Source: Paenibacillus mesophilus (GTDB lineage: Bacteria > Bacillota > Bacilli > Paenibacillales > NBRC-103111). Taken from it: DNA of 64,000 bases. The position numbers and the translations under genes are program-made. A model generated the notes under the pieces. That model did no database searches. It saw only the letters and a list, made by a program, of their open reading frames with translations, and was not told the DNA's origin. Below are positions 53,271-63,403 of the stretch, piece after piece (position 1 is the stretch's first letter; each line of letters begins with the position of its first letter). The DNA lies in the NCBI RefSeq assembly GCF_005938385.1, contig NZ_VCRA01000002.1, forward strand, positions 1-64,000. Direction: 5' to 3'.

Positions 53271-54869
53271 ATGAAGGGTAAAGGAAGAACATGGTCGACG
53301 CTTATGCTGCTGCTAATGATAGCGGTTGTAGCCGCAGGCTGCGGCGGCAAAGCCGGTACAGACAACGCAAATGCCGGCAAGGGCGAAGGCACGAAAGCGG
53401 TCTCCAAAAACAATAAAGATATCGTGATCGCCATCAACGCCAATTTTATTACGCTGGACCCCCACAATACGAGCGATACTCATTCGATTACCGGCGCAAG
53501 AACGATGTATGAAGGCTTGATGGGCTTTGACGAGAATATGAATGTCGTGCCGATACTGGCCGCTTCCCACAAAATTAGCGATGACGGTCTCGTGTATACC
53601 TTTACTTTGAAAGAGAATGTCAAGTTCCATGACGGTACGGATTTCAATGCGGAAGCGGTCAAAATCAATCTGGATCGCATCCGCGACGAGAAAAACAACC
53701 TGAAGCTGCGCAAAAGCTTCGCGAAGGTAACCAACGTTGCCGCTCCCGACGCCAAAACGGTCGTCATTACGTTAAGCGAACCGTATAACGCGTTCTTGAA
53801 CAAAATGGCGATGGCTCTGATGGTCAGCCCGAAAGCTTTGAAAGAGCAAGGCGACAATATCGGGAAAAACCCGGTAGGAACAGGTCCGTTCAAGTTCAAG
53901 GAATGGGTGCAGGGCGACCGGCTTGTTGTCGTGAAAAATGCCGATTACCGCCAGAAAGATTTGCCTAAGGTCGAAAGCATTACGTTCAAGCCGGTACCGG
54001 AGAACGGTTCCCGGATCGCAATGCTGAAGACGGGCGAAGCGGACTTCATCTATCCGATGCCGACGGAGCAAGTATCCGAGGTGGAAGGACAGAAGGACAT
54101 CGTCGTGGACAAAATCGATTCGACGATCGTCCGTTACGTTACGCTGAACACGATGAAGAAACCGTTCGACGATGTGAAGGTGCGCCAAGCGATCAACTAC
54201 GCGATCAACAAAGATGCATATATCAAGGTAGTCAAATCCGGTTTGGGCGCGAAGCTGGATTCTACGATGTCTTCCAAAACCCAGTACTACTCCAAGCAAA
54301 CCGGCTACGATTACGATGTGGCCAAAGCGAAAAAGCTGCTTGCCGAGGCGGGCTATCCTGACGGATTCAGCGCGGAGATTTGGGGCGAGAACGATTCCGA
54401 AACGATGAAAGGCATGCAGTTCATTCAGCAGCAGCTGGCTCTGGTCGGTATTAAGCTGGATGTAAAATCGATGGAAGGCGGCACGCTGTCGCAGCAAATC
54501 AACTCCGCCAAAACGCCTCAAGAGGCCAAAATTCAAATGTGGTACGTAAGCTGGTCCCCATCTTCCGGCGATGCGGATGGGGCGACAAGAGGCTTGTTCA
54601 GCAGCGAGATGTTCCCTCCTGCCGGAGCGAACACCGCATATTACAAAAACGCGAATGTCGATAAATGGATTGCGGATGCCAACAAAGCGACCGATCCGAA
54701 GCAAGCCGGCTCCATCTATGCCGATATTCAGAAGCAAATCTGGCAAGACGCTCCGTGGGCTTTCATGGGAGTCGACCAAGTCATCTCGGGCAAGAGAGCT
54801 TACTTGAACGGCGTGAAAGTATTCCCGGACGGCTCGATCAGCGTTCGCGATGCGGAAGTGAAGCAGTAA
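53271..54869 (+). CDS. Peptide/nickel-type ABC transporter substrate-binding lipoprotein
   Basis: The 532-residue family-5 binding protein has a lipoprotein signal ending AVVAAGC (Cys 24). The opening NFITLDPHNTSDTHS, VKFHDGTDFNAEAVK and NPVGTGPFKFKEW are typical. ATG at 53271 has GGGGAG 8 bases upstream; a GTG three codons earlier touches the SD. It delivers substrate to the permease pair at 54957-56797. Whether the ligand is a peptide, glycopeptide or oligosaccharide cannot be told, since family-5 proteins bind all of these. Confidence 0.93.
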   Translation: MKGKGRTWSTLMLLLMIAVVAAGCGGKAGTDNANAGKGEGTKAVSKNNKDIVIAINANFITLDPHNTSDTHSITGARTMYEGLMGFDENMNVVPILAASHKISDDGLVYTFTLKENVKFHDGTDFNAEAVKINLDRIRDEKNNLKLRKSFAKVTNVAAPDAKTVVITLSEPYNAFLNKMAMALMVSPKALKEQGDNIGKNPVGTGPFKFKEWVQGDRLVVVKNADYRQKDLPKVESITFKPVPENGSRIAMLKTGEADFIYPMPTEQVSEVEGQKDIVVDKIDSTIVRYVTLNTMKKPFDDVKVRQAINYAINKDAYIKVVKSGLGAKLDSTMSSKTQYYSKQTGYDYDVAKAKKLLAEAGYPDGFSAEIWGENDSETMKGMQFIQQQLALVGIKLDVKSMEGGTLSQQINSAKTPQEAKIQMWYVSWSPSSGDADGATRGLFSSEMFPPAGANTAYYKNANVDKWIADANKATDPKQAGSIYADIQKQIWQDAPWAFMGVDQVISGKRAYLNGVKVFPDGSISVRDAEVKQ

Positions 54870-54880
54870 CATTTGTTTAG

Positions 54881-54926
54881 ATAACGGGGCCGTTTCTGTC
54901 TGTTGCTGCGGAACGGCCCCTGTTAT
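54881..54926 (+). other. Intercistronic stem-loop after the binding-protein gene
   Basis: ATAAC-GGGGCCGTT pairs with AACGGCCCC-T-GTTAT around a roughly 22-base loop. There is no T-run, so it is more likely mRNA protection or partial attenuation than termination, favouring binding protein over permease. Confidence 0.65.
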
Positions 54927-54956
54927 GTACTATCGTGATGAAGGGAGGCTGTCGCG

Positions 54957-55883
54957 TTGGGAAGATACGCGTTTCAAAGACTTCTAGGAGTAATTCCGCT
55001 GCTATTCGTCGTATCGGTGCTCATCTTCATGTTCATCCATTTGATACCCGGCGATCCGGCGAGGCTGGTTGCAGGCAAAGACGCCACGCTGGAAGAAATT
55101 AACGGCATACGCGAGCAGCTCGGGCTGAATTTGCCGCTGTGGCAGCAATATATTCATTATATGGACAAGCTGCTGCACGGAGACTTGGGCAGCTCGTTGC
55201 GTTCCGGCCTGCCGGTTTCCGATATGCTGAAGAGCAGATTTGTCCCGACGATCGTTCTCACCTTTTTGAGCCTTGGGTGGGCGCTTGTCATCGGATTGCT
55301 GATCGGTACGATCTCGGCGGTTAACCGCAACCGGTGGCCGGATTATGTCGGCATGCTGACGGCGATTTCCGGTATTTCCGTTCCCGGCTTTTGGCTCGGT
55401 CTTGTGCTTATTCAAATTTTCTCGGTCCAGCTGGGCTGGTTTCCTACGGGCGGCGTAGATTCTTGGAAATCCTATGTACTGCCGTCACTTACGCTGGGAG
55501 CGGGCATTATGTCGATGCTTGCCCGATTCTCCAGATCGTCGATGCTGGAAACGATGCGAGAGGATTATATTCGGACGGGACGCGCGAAAGGCCTGCGGGA
55601 ATTTGTCGTTGTCGGCCGTCATGCGCTGCGCAATTCCTTGATCCAAGTCGTAACGATTGCCGGTCTGCAATTCGGATTCCTGCTTGGCGGCTCGGTTATG
55701 GTGGAGACCGTCTTCAGTATTCCGGGTTTGGGAAGATTGCTGGTCGACTCGATCGCGTTTAGAGATTATACCGTCATTCAGGCACTGCTTCTATTGTTTG
55801 CAACTCAGTTCATTCTCATCAATCTGATCGTCGATTTGCTGTACGGTGTACTGAATCCGAAAATCCGGTATGCGTCGAGCTAG
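54957..55883 (+). CDS. ABC transporter permease, DppB/OppB family
   Basis: The 308-residue protein has six helices, beginning FQRLLGVIPLLFVVSVLIFMFIHLIPGDPA (helix 1). The EAA loop is DYIRTGRAKGLREFVVVGRHALRN (about 200-223). The C-terminus DLLYGVLNPKIRY is typical. The start is TTG with GGGAGG 8 bases upstream. Confidence 0.95.
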   Translation: MGRYAFQRLLGVIPLLFVVSVLIFMFIHLIPGDPARLVAGKDATLEEINGIREQLGLNLPLWQQYIHYMDKLLHGDLGSSLRSGLPVSDMLKSRFVPTIVLTFLSLGWALVIGLLIGTISAVNRNRWPDYVGMLTAISGISVPGFWLGLVLIQIFSVQLGWFPTGGVDSWKSYVLPSLTLGAGIMSMLARFSRSSMLETMREDYIRTGRAKGLREFVVVGRHALRNSLIQVVTIAGLQFGFLLGGSVMVETVFSIPGLGRLLVDSIAFRDYTVIQALLLLFATQFILINLIVDLLYGVLNPKIRYASS

Positions 55884-55894
55884 GAGGGGACATA

Positions 55895-56797
55895 ATGAAC
55901 AACGATTCGACGATTAAGGGGACCGCATCCTCCGAAACGCATAAACCGAGGCGCGCCAAAAGCCGCGCAGCCGAGTTTTTCCGCAAGTTCAGCAAGCAAA
56001 GATTGTCGCTGGCGGCGGGTATCTTCATTATATTGCTGGCGATTGTCGCCATATTCGGTTCCAGCCTTACGCCGTATGACCCGAACGAACCGGATTACGA
56101 CGCGCTCATGTCTCCTCCGTCGGCCGCTCATTGGGCGGGAACGGACGAGTATGGGCGGGATATTATGAGCCGTCTTATCGACGGAACGCAACTGACGCTT
56201 GCGGTCAGCTTGAGCGCCGTGCTTATTGCGGCGATTTTCGGAACGGTTCTCGGGCTGTTGAGCGGTTATTACGGCGGGTGGCTGGATCGGCTTATTATGC
56301 GGAGCAGCGACGTGCTGTTCTCGTTTCCGGATCTGCTGCTTGCTATCGGGATCGTCGCCATTCTTGGTCCCGGATTGTCCAATGTAGTCATTGCGGTAGC
56401 GGTGTTCGGCACTCCTTCATTCGCCCGGATCATCCGCAGCGTTACGCTATCGTCCAAAGAAACATTGTTCGTGGAAGCGGCCCGCTCCATGGGTGCGAAA
56501 GACGGACGCATTATATGGAAGCATATTTTCCCGGAGACGATTCCGAGCGTTATTGTCAATGTGACGATGAAAATCGGCGGCGCTATTTTGGCCGCATCTT
56601 CGCTCAGCTTTCTCGGCATGGGCGCGAAGCCGACCGAGCCGGACTGGGGAGCCATGCTCAGCATGGGCCGCGACTATTTGAGCATTGCGCCGCATATCGT
56701 ATACATTCCCGGAGCGGCGATCTTTTTGACCGTACTTGCTTTTAACCTGGTTGGGGACGGACTGCGTGATGCTCTTGATCCCAAGACGAAAAATTAA
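55895..56797 (+). CDS. ABC transporter permease, DppC/OppC family
   Basis: The 300-residue protein has a cytoplasmic N-terminal tail (about 40 residues), TM1 SLAAGIFIILLAIVAIFG, a periplasmic-type HWAGTDEYGRDIMSRLI motif, and the EAA loop FVEAARSMGAKDGRIIWKHI (about 190-209). The end GDGLRDALDPKTKN is typical. It lies 11 bases after dppB, with SD AGGAGGGG. Confidence 0.95.
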   Translation: MNNDSTIKGTASSETHKPRRAKSRAAEFFRKFSKQRLSLAAGIFIILLAIVAIFGSSLTPYDPNEPDYDALMSPPSAAHWAGTDEYGRDIMSRLIDGTQLTLAVSLSAVLIAAIFGTVLGLLSGYYGGWLDRLIMRSSDVLFSFPDLLLAIGIVAILGPGLSNVVIAVAVFGTPSFARIIRSVTLSSKETLFVEAARSMGAKDGRIIWKHIFPETIPSVIVNVTMKIGGAILAASSLSFLGMGAKPTEPDWGAMLSMGRDYLSIAPHIVYIPGAAIFLTVLAFNLVGDGLRDALDPKTKN

Positions 56798-56812
56798 TGG
56801 GGGGGCCAGACC

Positions 56813-57817
56813 GTGACGCCTAAATTGCTTGAAGTACAAGGATTGAAAACGGAGTTCAGACGCGATGGCGGCAGCGTAATGGCGGTGTCCGGCGTCGACT
56901 TTCATATAAATAAAGGCGAAGTGCTCGGCCTTGTCGGCGAATCCGGCTGCGGCAAAAGCGTAACCTCCTTGTCGATCATGCGCTTGCTCAAAGATACTCC
57001 GGGACGGATCGCCGGGGGTGCGGTACTCTTCGAGGGAACCGACCTGACGAAGCTGCAGGAGAAGGAGATGCGACGGTTTCGCGGGAACGAATTGGCGATG
57101 ATTTTTCAAGAGCCGATGACCTCGCTGAATCCGGTGCTGCGTATTGGCCGGCAGCTGGAAGAGCCGATTATGCTGCATCTCGGCTATGGCCGGAAGCGCG
57201 CGCGGGAGCATGCGATCCATACGTTGAAGCTTGTAGGGATTCCCCGCGCCGAGGAAGTGGTGGACGAATATCCGCACCAGCTGTCCGGAGGGATGAGGCA
57301 GCGTGTGATGATCGCGATGGCGATGGCGTGCGGCCCGAAGCTGCTCATTGCCGATGAGCCGACAACGGCGCTCGACGTGACGATTCAGGCGCAAATTCTC
57401 GATTTGATGAAGCGGTTGAAGGAAGAGCAGGACATGGGTATGCTGCTCATTACGCATGATCTGGGCGTCGTTGCGGAAATGTGCGACCGGGTCGTCGTCA
57501 TGTACGCGGGACGGGTCGTCGAAGAGGCGTCGGTGGAGGATCTGTTCGAGCGGCCGCAGCACCCGTATACGAAAGGACTGATTCATTCCGTACCGAAGCT
57601 GCGTCAGAAAGTTCGCCGGCTGGATTCCATTCCGGGCAACGTCCCGGATTTGAGCGCCATGCCCCGTGGCTGTAAATTTGCCCCGCGCTGCCCGCACGCG
57701 ATGGAACGCTGTCTCGAACAGGAACCCGAGCTTCTGCCCATCGAAGGGTCGACGGACCGCAAAAGCCGCTGTTGGTTAACGGAATCGGATAGACCGGAAG
57801 GAGGAGAAAGCGCATGA
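56813..57817 (+). CDS. ABC transporter ATP-binding protein, DppD/OppD family
   Basis: The 334-residue ATPase has Walker [14 protein letters not shown]-loop [10 protein letters not shown], signature [15 protein letters not shown] and Walker [14 protein letters not shown]. The C-terminal peptide-transporter motif [14 protein letters not shown] may bind an iron-sulfur cluster or structural metal. The start is GTG with GGGGGGG upstream. The stop overlaps the partner ATPase (ATGA). Confidence 0.95.
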   Translation: MTPKLLEVQGLKTEFRRDGGSVMAVSGVDFHINKGEVLGLVGESGCGKSVTSLSIMRLLKDTPGRIAGGAVLFEGTDLTKLQEKEMRRFRGNELAMIFQEPMTSLNPVLRIGRQLEEPIMLHLGYGRKRAREHAIHTLKLVGIPRAEEVVDEYPHQLSGGMRQRVMIAMAMACGPKLLIADEPTTALDVTIQAQILDLMKRLKEEQDMGMLLITHDLGVVAEMCDRVVVMYAGRVVEEASVEDLFERPQHPYTKGLIHSVPKLRQKVRRLDSIPGNVPDLSAMPRGCKFAPRCPHAMERCLEQEPELLPIEGSTDRKSRCWLTESDRPEGGESA

Positions 57818-58806
57818 AAGAGACTCCGCTGGTTGAAGTGAAAGGATTGCAGAAATCTTTTACCGTGAAAAAAGGCTGGTTCGGAGCCGCCAAACATTTG
57901 CGCGCGGTGGACGGCATTTCGTTTGCGATCCGCAAAGGGGAAACGTTCAGCCTAGTGGGCGAGAGCGGCTGCGGCAAGTCGACGACGGGACGGCTCGTAA
58001 CCCGTCTGCTTAAGCCTAACGGCGGAGAAGTATGGTTTAACGGACAAAACATTAGCGGGCTGAACGACAATCAGATGCGTCCGATCCGCAAACATATGCA
58101 AATGGTATTTCAAGACCCATACGCCTCGCTGAATCCGCGGATGAAAGTAAAGGAGCTCGTAGCCGAGCCGCTGCTCATCCATACGAAGCTCAGCCCGAAG
58201 GAAAGGGACAAGCTGGCGCATGAGCTGCTGGAGACAGTAGGGCTCAGCAGCTTGCATGCCGAGCGTTACGCCCATGAGTTCAGCGGAGGCCAGCGGCAGC
58301 GGATCGGCATCGCGCGGGCGCTATCCGTGCGTCCCAGCTTGATAGTGGCCGACGAGCCCGTATCGGCGCTCGATGTGTCGATCCAGTCCCAGGTGCTGAA
58401 CCTGCTTCAGGATCTTCAAGAGGAGTACGGCCTCACGTACTTGTTCATTTCTCACGATCTTAGCGTCGTGGAGCATATAAGCGACCGCATCGGCGTTATG
58501 TACCTTGGCACGCTGGTAGAGACGGCCGACAAAGATACACTATACGAACGTCCGCTTCATCCGTATACGCAGGCACTGCTCTCGTCCGTGCCGGTACCCG
58601 ATCCGAGCAAGAAGAAGGAACGCATCATTTTGAAAGGCGACTTGCCGAGCCCGGTCGATCCGCCGTCAGGCTGCCGGTTTCATACCCGCTGTCCGTCGTG
58701 TATGGAAATTTGCAAGCAGAAGGTGCCGGTATTCAAAGAAGTGGAGCCGGGCCATCAAGTTGCCTGTCATTTATACGATGAAGAGAGCATGAGAAGCGCG
58801 AAATAA
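57814..58806 (+). CDS. ABC transporter ATP-binding protein, DppF/OppF family
   Basis: The 330-residue ATPase has Walker [15 protein letters not shown]-loop [12 protein letters not shown], signature [15 protein letters not shown], Walker [14 protein letters not shown] and the C-terminal [14 protein letters not shown]. With the OppD-type subunit it completes a five-component importer within the operon. Confidence 0.95.
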   Translation: MKETPLVEVKGLQKSFTVKKGWFGAAKHLRAVDGISFAIRKGETFSLVGESGCGKSTTGRLVTRLLKPNGGEVWFNGQNISGLNDNQMRPIRKHMQMVFQDPYASLNPRMKVKELVAEPLLIHTKLSPKERDKLAHELLETVGLSSLHAERYAHEFSGGQRQRIGIARALSVRPSLIVADEPVSALDVSIQSQVLNLLQDLQEEYGLTYLFISHDLSVVEHISDRIGVMYLGTLVETADKDTLYERPLHPYTQALLSSVPVPDPSKKKERIILKGDLPSPVDPPSGCRFHTRCPSCMEICKQKVPVFKEVEPGHQVACHLYDEESMRSAK

Positions 58807-58838
58807 TCCTCATAATCATTGTTGAAGAAGGGATCGCC

Positions 58839-60305
58839 ATGCATATTTCAATCGATAAGTCCGAATCGGCGGATGTTCACATCCATCCGGCTTACTCAGG
58901 GGAAACGTTCCTGTACCCGCTCGGCGAAGGGCACAAGCAGCCGGGTACGATAACATGGCTGTATGGCCGCTCGGAAGGCGAACCGGATGCGCTCTCCGCA
59001 GGAATGGGGCAGCGCCGCCAACTGACGATGGAGCGAATTCGCCGTTCCGGCGGAGCCGCGGCTCGCGCCTTGCTGCTGGAAGGACGAAGCGGCGGAACGC
59101 TCGCGCGGGGCTCGGCAGCGAAGGCGGAAGGGAATTGCAGCGGAAGCAAAGAGGCGGCAGCAGAATGGCTGCAAGCCTGGATCGAAGGATGGCTGCTCGG
59201 CTTGTACCGATTCGACAAGTATCGAAGCCGGACGAGAATATCAGGCGAAGTCGGCTTGAATCTCCGATCGGAGGAATGGGCCGAGCTGTCGCTTGCCGAG
59301 CTGGAGGCCGTTATCGCACTCGCCCGGCATAGGGCGGAAGGCACCAATTTGACGCGGGACTGGGTAAATGAGACGCCCGACGCACTGAACCCGGATACTT
59401 TCGTACAATGGACCATTGAGCTGTTCAAGGACAGGCCGGTCAGCATCCACGTTTATCGGGGACAAGAGCTGATCGACCGAGGCATGAAAGGCTTGCTGAC
59501 GGTAGGAGCCGGCAGCATGTATGCACCGGCGCTTATCGAGCTCCGCTACGAAGGAAGCTCCGAACCTGATGCGCCGTTGCTGGCGCTGGTCGGTAAAGCG
59601 ATCACCTTCGACATGGGCGGCATGAACGCGAAGACGGGCCGCGACATCAGCGATGCCCGGATGGACATGGGCGGAGCGGCGGCCGTCATCGGCGCGCTGG
59701 ACATCGTTGTCCGGCAAAATGCGAAGGCTCGCATAACCGCCCTGATCGCCGTCGCGGATAATGTTCCGGACGCCCGCTCCACGCTGCCTTCGTCCGTCAT
59801 CACTTACCCGAACGGCTTAACCGTTCAAGTAGCGAATACGGACGGAGAAGGACGGCTCGTGCTGGCGGACGCCCTGATCCACGCCGCCAAGCTTGGCGTG
59901 GCGCAGATCATCGACATTGCCACGCTGACAGGCAATGTCGGGGATGCGCTTGGGCTAAGCATCGCGGGAATTTGGGGCGACTCCGGGATGACGAGCAGCT
60001 TGGTCGAGATCGGTGAGCGCAACGGGGAACGGCTGTGGCCAATGCCCCTGATGGACGAGTATGAATCGGAGCTGAAAAGCCATTATGCCGACCTGCGCAA
60101 TGTCGGCACGTCGACATTGGCCGGCGCGATCGTCGCGGCGCTGTTTATCCGGCGCTTCGTTCCCGAATCGGCGGGCTGGGTTCATATCGATATGGCAGGC
60201 ACTGTGCAATATAAGCAGGACGTCGGCTACGCGGAGGCGGGAGCTACGGGATATGGGGCGAGACTGCTAGCGGATTACGCGATTCAGTATGCCCGGAAAG
60301 CATAA
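58839..60305 (+). CDS. Leucyl aminopeptidase, M17 family
   Basis: The 488-residue dizinc exopeptidase would trim imported peptides in the cytoplasm. The metal and catalytic elements are GKAITFDMGGMNAKTGRDIS (Lys, Asp, catalytic Lys), MDMGGAAAV (Asp) and NTDGEGRLVLADAL (Asp, Glu, Arg). Met replaces the usual Ser in FDSGG, and Gly the Ala in NTDAEGR. The N-terminal domain is diverged and rich in charged residues. It belongs to the peptide-importer operon, 32 bases after the ATPase. Confidence 0.92.
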   Translation: MHISIDKSESADVHIHPAYSGETFLYPLGEGHKQPGTITWLYGRSEGEPDALSAGMGQRRQLTMERIRRSGGAAARALLLEGRSGGTLARGSAAKAEGNCSGSKEAAAEWLQAWIEGWLLGLYRFDKYRSRTRISGEVGLNLRSEEWAELSLAELEAVIALARHRAEGTNLTRDWVNETPDALNPDTFVQWTIELFKDRPVSIHVYRGQELIDRGMKGLLTVGAGSMYAPALIELRYEGSSEPDAPLLALVGKAITFDMGGMNAKTGRDISDARMDMGGAAAVIGALDIVVRQNAKARITALIAVADNVPDARSTLPSSVITYPNGLTVQVANTDGEGRLVLADALIHAAKLGVAQIIDIATLTGNVGDALGLSIAGIWGDSGMTSSLVEIGERNGERLWPMPLMDEYESELKSHYADLRNVGTSTLAGAIVAALFIRRFVPESAGWVHIDMAGTVQYKQDVGYAEAGATGYGARLLADYAIQYARKA

Positions 60306-60330
60306 TTTGGCACAACAGGAGATATCGACT

Positions 60331-61029
60331 ATGATGCTGGAAGTAATTGCTACGTGTATGGACGACGCGCTAAAAGCCGAGGACAACGGGGCCGATCGGC
60401 TGGAACTGATCACGGCCATCACCGAAGGCGGGCTGACGCCGGGCATCGGCTTGGTTCGGCAAGTCGTCCAAACGGTACGAATACCGGTTCACGTTATGGT
60501 CAGACCGCACAGCCGCTCCTTCGTGTACGACCAGCACGATCTGGAGACGATGATCGCGGAGATCAAGTCCATCTCCTCCACAGGAGCGGCCGGCATCGTT
60601 GTCGGCGCTCTGACGGCTGACGGACGGATTGACGATATAGCGCTTGAAGCGATGCTTCCATGGGCCGAAGGGCTTCAAGTGACGTTTCACCGGGCTTTCG
60701 ACGAGCTGGACGACCAGTTCGCGGGACTGCAGACGCTGCTTCGCTACCCGCAAATTACCCGCGTGCTCACTTCGGGCGGGCCGAGACCGGCTCCAGAGTC
60801 GGTGCCGGCTATCCGGAAGCTGGTTGAGGCGGCGGAAGGTACGACGCTGCGCATTTTGGCAGGCAACGGGCTTACTCCGGAAGGAATCGAATCTTTCATT
60901 GAACAAACCGGGGTAACCGAGGTGCATTTCGGCTCGGCGGTTCGCTTCGGCCGTTCCGGACTGGCGCCGATCGATCCCGTGCAACTGCGGGCGTTATCCG
61001 ACAAACTTCTTAGATACGGCCGATCATAG
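60331..61029 (+). CDS. CutC-family protein
   Basis: The 232-residue TIM-barrel protein has LEVIATCMDDALKAEDNGAD, RLELITAITEGGLTPGIGL, VMVRPHSRSFVYDQ and VTFHRAFDELDD, all CutC landmarks. CutC was once linked to copper homeostasis, but a sugar- or nucleotide-related enzyme role fits this operon better (inference). ATG at 60331 has AGGAGA 8 bases upstream; a longer frame into the aminopeptidase gene lacks an SD. Confidence 0.9.
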   Translation: MMLEVIATCMDDALKAEDNGADRLELITAITEGGLTPGIGLVRQVVQTVRIPVHVMVRPHSRSFVYDQHDLETMIAEIKSISSTGAAGIVVGALTADGRIDDIALEAMLPWAEGLQVTFHRAFDELDDQFAGLQTLLRYPQITRVLTSGGPRPAPESVPAIRKLVEAAEGTTLRILAGNGLTPEGIESFIEQTGVTEVHFGSAVRFGRSGLAPIDPVQLRALSDKLLRYGRS

Positions 61030-61052
61030 ATTTTGAAAAAAGGTGAATCATC

Positions 61053-62003
61053 TTGCAAAATACAGAACAATACGTAGTAGGCATCGATCTTGGCGGAACG
61101 AAAATAGCGGCTGCCCTTTTCGATTCGAAGGGCGAAATTTTGAACCGGGAACGGATGGAAACGGCCAATGCGCGTACGGCGGAAGAAGTCGTGCAGCGCA
61201 TGATCGACATGGTCCGCTCCGTTTCTCTTGGACATCCGCTGTCCGGCGTAGGGCTCGCTTCTCCGGGGGCGGTCAACAGCAAGGAAGGCATCGTGCTTCA
61301 CGGCACCAACCTCCCGGAATGGGAGAATGTCCCCTTGAAGAAGTGGATGGGAGAGGCTCTAGGTGTCGAAGTGCAGGTCGTCAACGATGCGAATGCGGCG
61401 GCATGGGGCGAATATGTCAGAGGCGCGGGCAAACGGTCCGAGAACATGGTATACGTCACATTCAGTACGGGCATCGGAGCGGGGATCGTGTTGGACGGAA
61501 AGCTGCTGCTCGGCACCACTTCCTTCGCCGGGGAGCTGGGTCACAACATTATCGAGCCTAACGGTCCGGAGTGCATCTGCGGCAACAAAGGCTGCTGGGA
61601 AATGTTCGCATCGGGAACGGCTATCCGAAATTCGGCGCTGGAGCTTATGCGGAGCAGGCCTTCCGCCATTGCGGAATTGGCGGCGGCCCGCAATGAAGCG
61701 ATATCATCGAAGCACGTGTTCGAGGCGTGCATGCAAGAAGATGCAGTTGCCGTCGAAGTGGTGGATCATGCGGTTTACTACATGGCGCTCGGTCTTGCGA
61801 ATGCGGTCCATACGTTCAACCCTGACCGCATCGTCATCGGAGGCGGCGTGAGCAAAGCGGGGGATCAGCTTTTTCCGGCACTGCGTGCTCAGACGGAGAA
61901 GCTGGTGATGAAGCCTTACCTCGGCACCTATACGATCGTGCCTGCCGGCTTGCAGGACGATGTCGGTCTGATCGGCGCCGCCGCTTTATTTCACGGTTCT
62001 TGA
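61053..62003 (+). CDS. ROK-family sugar kinase (glucokinase-like)
   Basis: The 316-residue product has no helix-turn-helix. The ATP motif is GIDLGGTKIAAALFDSKGE, the catalytic Asp sits in VVNDANAAAWGE, and the ROK zinc motif is GHNIIEPNGPECICGNKGCWE. It may phosphorylate glucose, GlcNAc, ManNAc or a related hexose. The start is TTG with AAGGTG 7 bases upstream. Placed before the fucosidase, it suggests that a glycan core sugar is phosphorylated after trimming. Confidence 0.9.
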   Translation: MQNTEQYVVGIDLGGTKIAAALFDSKGEILNRERMETANARTAEEVVQRMIDMVRSVSLGHPLSGVGLASPGAVNSKEGIVLHGTNLPEWENVPLKKWMGEALGVEVQVVNDANAAAWGEYVRGAGKRSENMVYVTFSTGIGAGIVLDGKLLLGTTSFAGELGHNIIEPNGPECICGNKGCWEMFASGTAIRNSALELMRSRPSAIAELAAARNEAISSKHVFEACMQEDAVAVEVVDHAVYYMALGLANAVHTFNPDRIVIGGGVSKAGDQLFPALRAQTEKLVMKPYLGTYTIVPAGLQDDVGLIGAAALFHGS

Positions 62004-62050
62004 TGGAACGGCTTTTTAGCGTTATTTATACGGAAATGGAGAGCTGCCGC

Positions 62051-63325
62051 ATGAGTACGAGAGAGGACAGAACCCGCTGGTTTTTGCAAGACCGGTTCGG
62101 CATGTTCATTCATTGGGGGCTGTATTCGATTCCCGCCAGAGGGGAATGGATTCGGGGCAACGAGCGGATGAGCTTCGAGCAGTATAAAGCGTATTTCGAC
62201 GAATTCGACGCCTCTCGCTACAACCCGAGGGAATGGGCGAAAGCGGCAAAGGCCGCCGGTCAGAAGTACGCGGTACTGACGACAAAGCATCATGACGGCT
62301 TCTGTCTGTTCGACAGCAAGCTGACCGACTTCAAGGCGACCAATACGCCGTCCGGCCGCGATCTCGTTCGCGAATATGTCGAAGCTTTTCGGGAAGAAGG
62401 AATCGCCGTCGGCCTTTATTATTCCATCATCGATTGGCATCATGACGATTATCCGGGCTACGGAGACAAGGCCCATCCGGATCGGGACAATGAAGCGGCC
62501 AAAGATAAGCCTATCGATTTCGACCGTTACTTGACCTATATGCACGGCCAGGTGAAAGAACTGCTGACGAACTACGGCAAGATCGACATCATGTGGTTCG
62601 ATTTCTCCTATGACAACATGACCGGCGAGAAATGGAAGGCGACGGAGCTCGTCCGCATGATCCGTTCCATCCAGCCGGATATTATCATCGATAATCGATT
62701 GGGCGGCAATATCCGCGCGGCCGAGCCGGAAGAATATGCAGGCGACTTCTTCTCGCCGGAGCAGATCATTCCGCCCGGGGGCATCGTGGACGTGAACGGC
62801 AACTCCATTCCTTGGGAAGCGTGCATTACGCTGAACGACCATTGGGGCTATCATTCCACCGACAAAAACTACAAGTCGGCCGAGCAGGTCATCCGCACGC
62901 TGGTCGAATGCGTCAGTAAAAACGGCAATCTGCTGCTCAACGTCGCACCGGATGCCAAAGGAGAGATCAATCGGGAAATGCTGGACGTGCTGCGCGAAGT
63001 AGGGGAATGGCTGCGGCTGAACGGCGACAGCATCTACGGCTGCGGAGCGGCGGATTTGCCAAAGCCGGAATGGGGGCGCTATACGCGGAACGGCAATAAG
63101 CTGTATGCCCACGTATATGACCGGGGAATCGGTCCGATCTATTTTGAAGGCTTGAAGGGGAAGATTGTCAAGGCGAGGCTGCTGCGGGACGGTACCGAGC
63201 TGAAGGTGGAAACGCCGTGGATGGCCGAAGAGTATTCCGACATCGAGAGCGGCGCTTTTATCAGTCTTTCGGGCGCCAAGCTGCCGGATGAACGGGATAC
63301 GGTTATAGAGCTTTATTTGAAATAA
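62051..63325 (+). CDS. Alpha-L-fucosidase, GH29 family
   Basis: The 424-residue glycosidase has WFLQDRFGMFIHWGLYSIPA, LTTKHHDGFCLFDSK and YYSIIDWHHDDYPGY of the GH29 barrel; the catalytic Asp nucleophile is in KIDIMWFDFSYD. A C-terminal beta domain follows (about 340-424). There is no signal peptide, so it acts on imported substrate. ATG at 62051 is chosen because GGAGAG lies 7 bases upstream; the frame can also start at 62000 or 62003, overlapping the kinase stop. It is the last gene of the operon. Confidence 0.93.
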   Translation: MSTREDRTRWFLQDRFGMFIHWGLYSIPARGEWIRGNERMSFEQYKAYFDEFDASRYNPREWAKAAKAAGQKYAVLTTKHHDGFCLFDSKLTDFKATNTPSGRDLVREYVEAFREEGIAVGLYYSIIDWHHDDYPGYGDKAHPDRDNEAAKDKPIDFDRYLTYMHGQVKELLTNYGKIDIMWFDFSYDNMTGEKWKATELVRMIRSIQPDIIIDNRLGGNIRAAEPEEYAGDFFSPEQIIPPGGIVDVNGNSIPWEACITLNDHWGYHSTDKNYKSAEQVIRTLVECVSKNGNLLLNVAPDAKGEINREMLDVLREVGEWLRLNGDSIYGCGAADLPKPEWGRYTRNGNKLYAHVYDRGIGPIYFEGLKGKIVKARLLRDGTELKVETPWMAEEYSDIESGAFISLSGAKLPDERDTVIELYLK

Positions 63326-63332
63326 TGCGATG

Positions 63333-63365
63333 AAAGGCACGGAGCGTTGACCGTGTCTTTTTCTA
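63333..63365 (+). terminator. Rho-independent terminator after the fucosidase gene
   Basis: AAAGGCACGG and CCGTGTCTTT pair (one G-U) around an 8-base loop and lead into TTTTT with a short interruption. Confidence 0.7.
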
Positions 63366-63403
63366 TTTGACCGCTCCCACCCGACTACTACTTTACTAAC
63401 ATT

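Noticed and set aside
60331..61029. Copper homeostasis role for CutC
   Set aside because: No copper-binding or copper-transport genes are nearby, and the operon is about glycan or peptide use.
61991..63340. Long minus-strand open frame opposite the fucosidase gene (449 codons)
   Set aside because: GH29 motifs on the plus strand are unmistakable; the antisense product has no family features and no SD.
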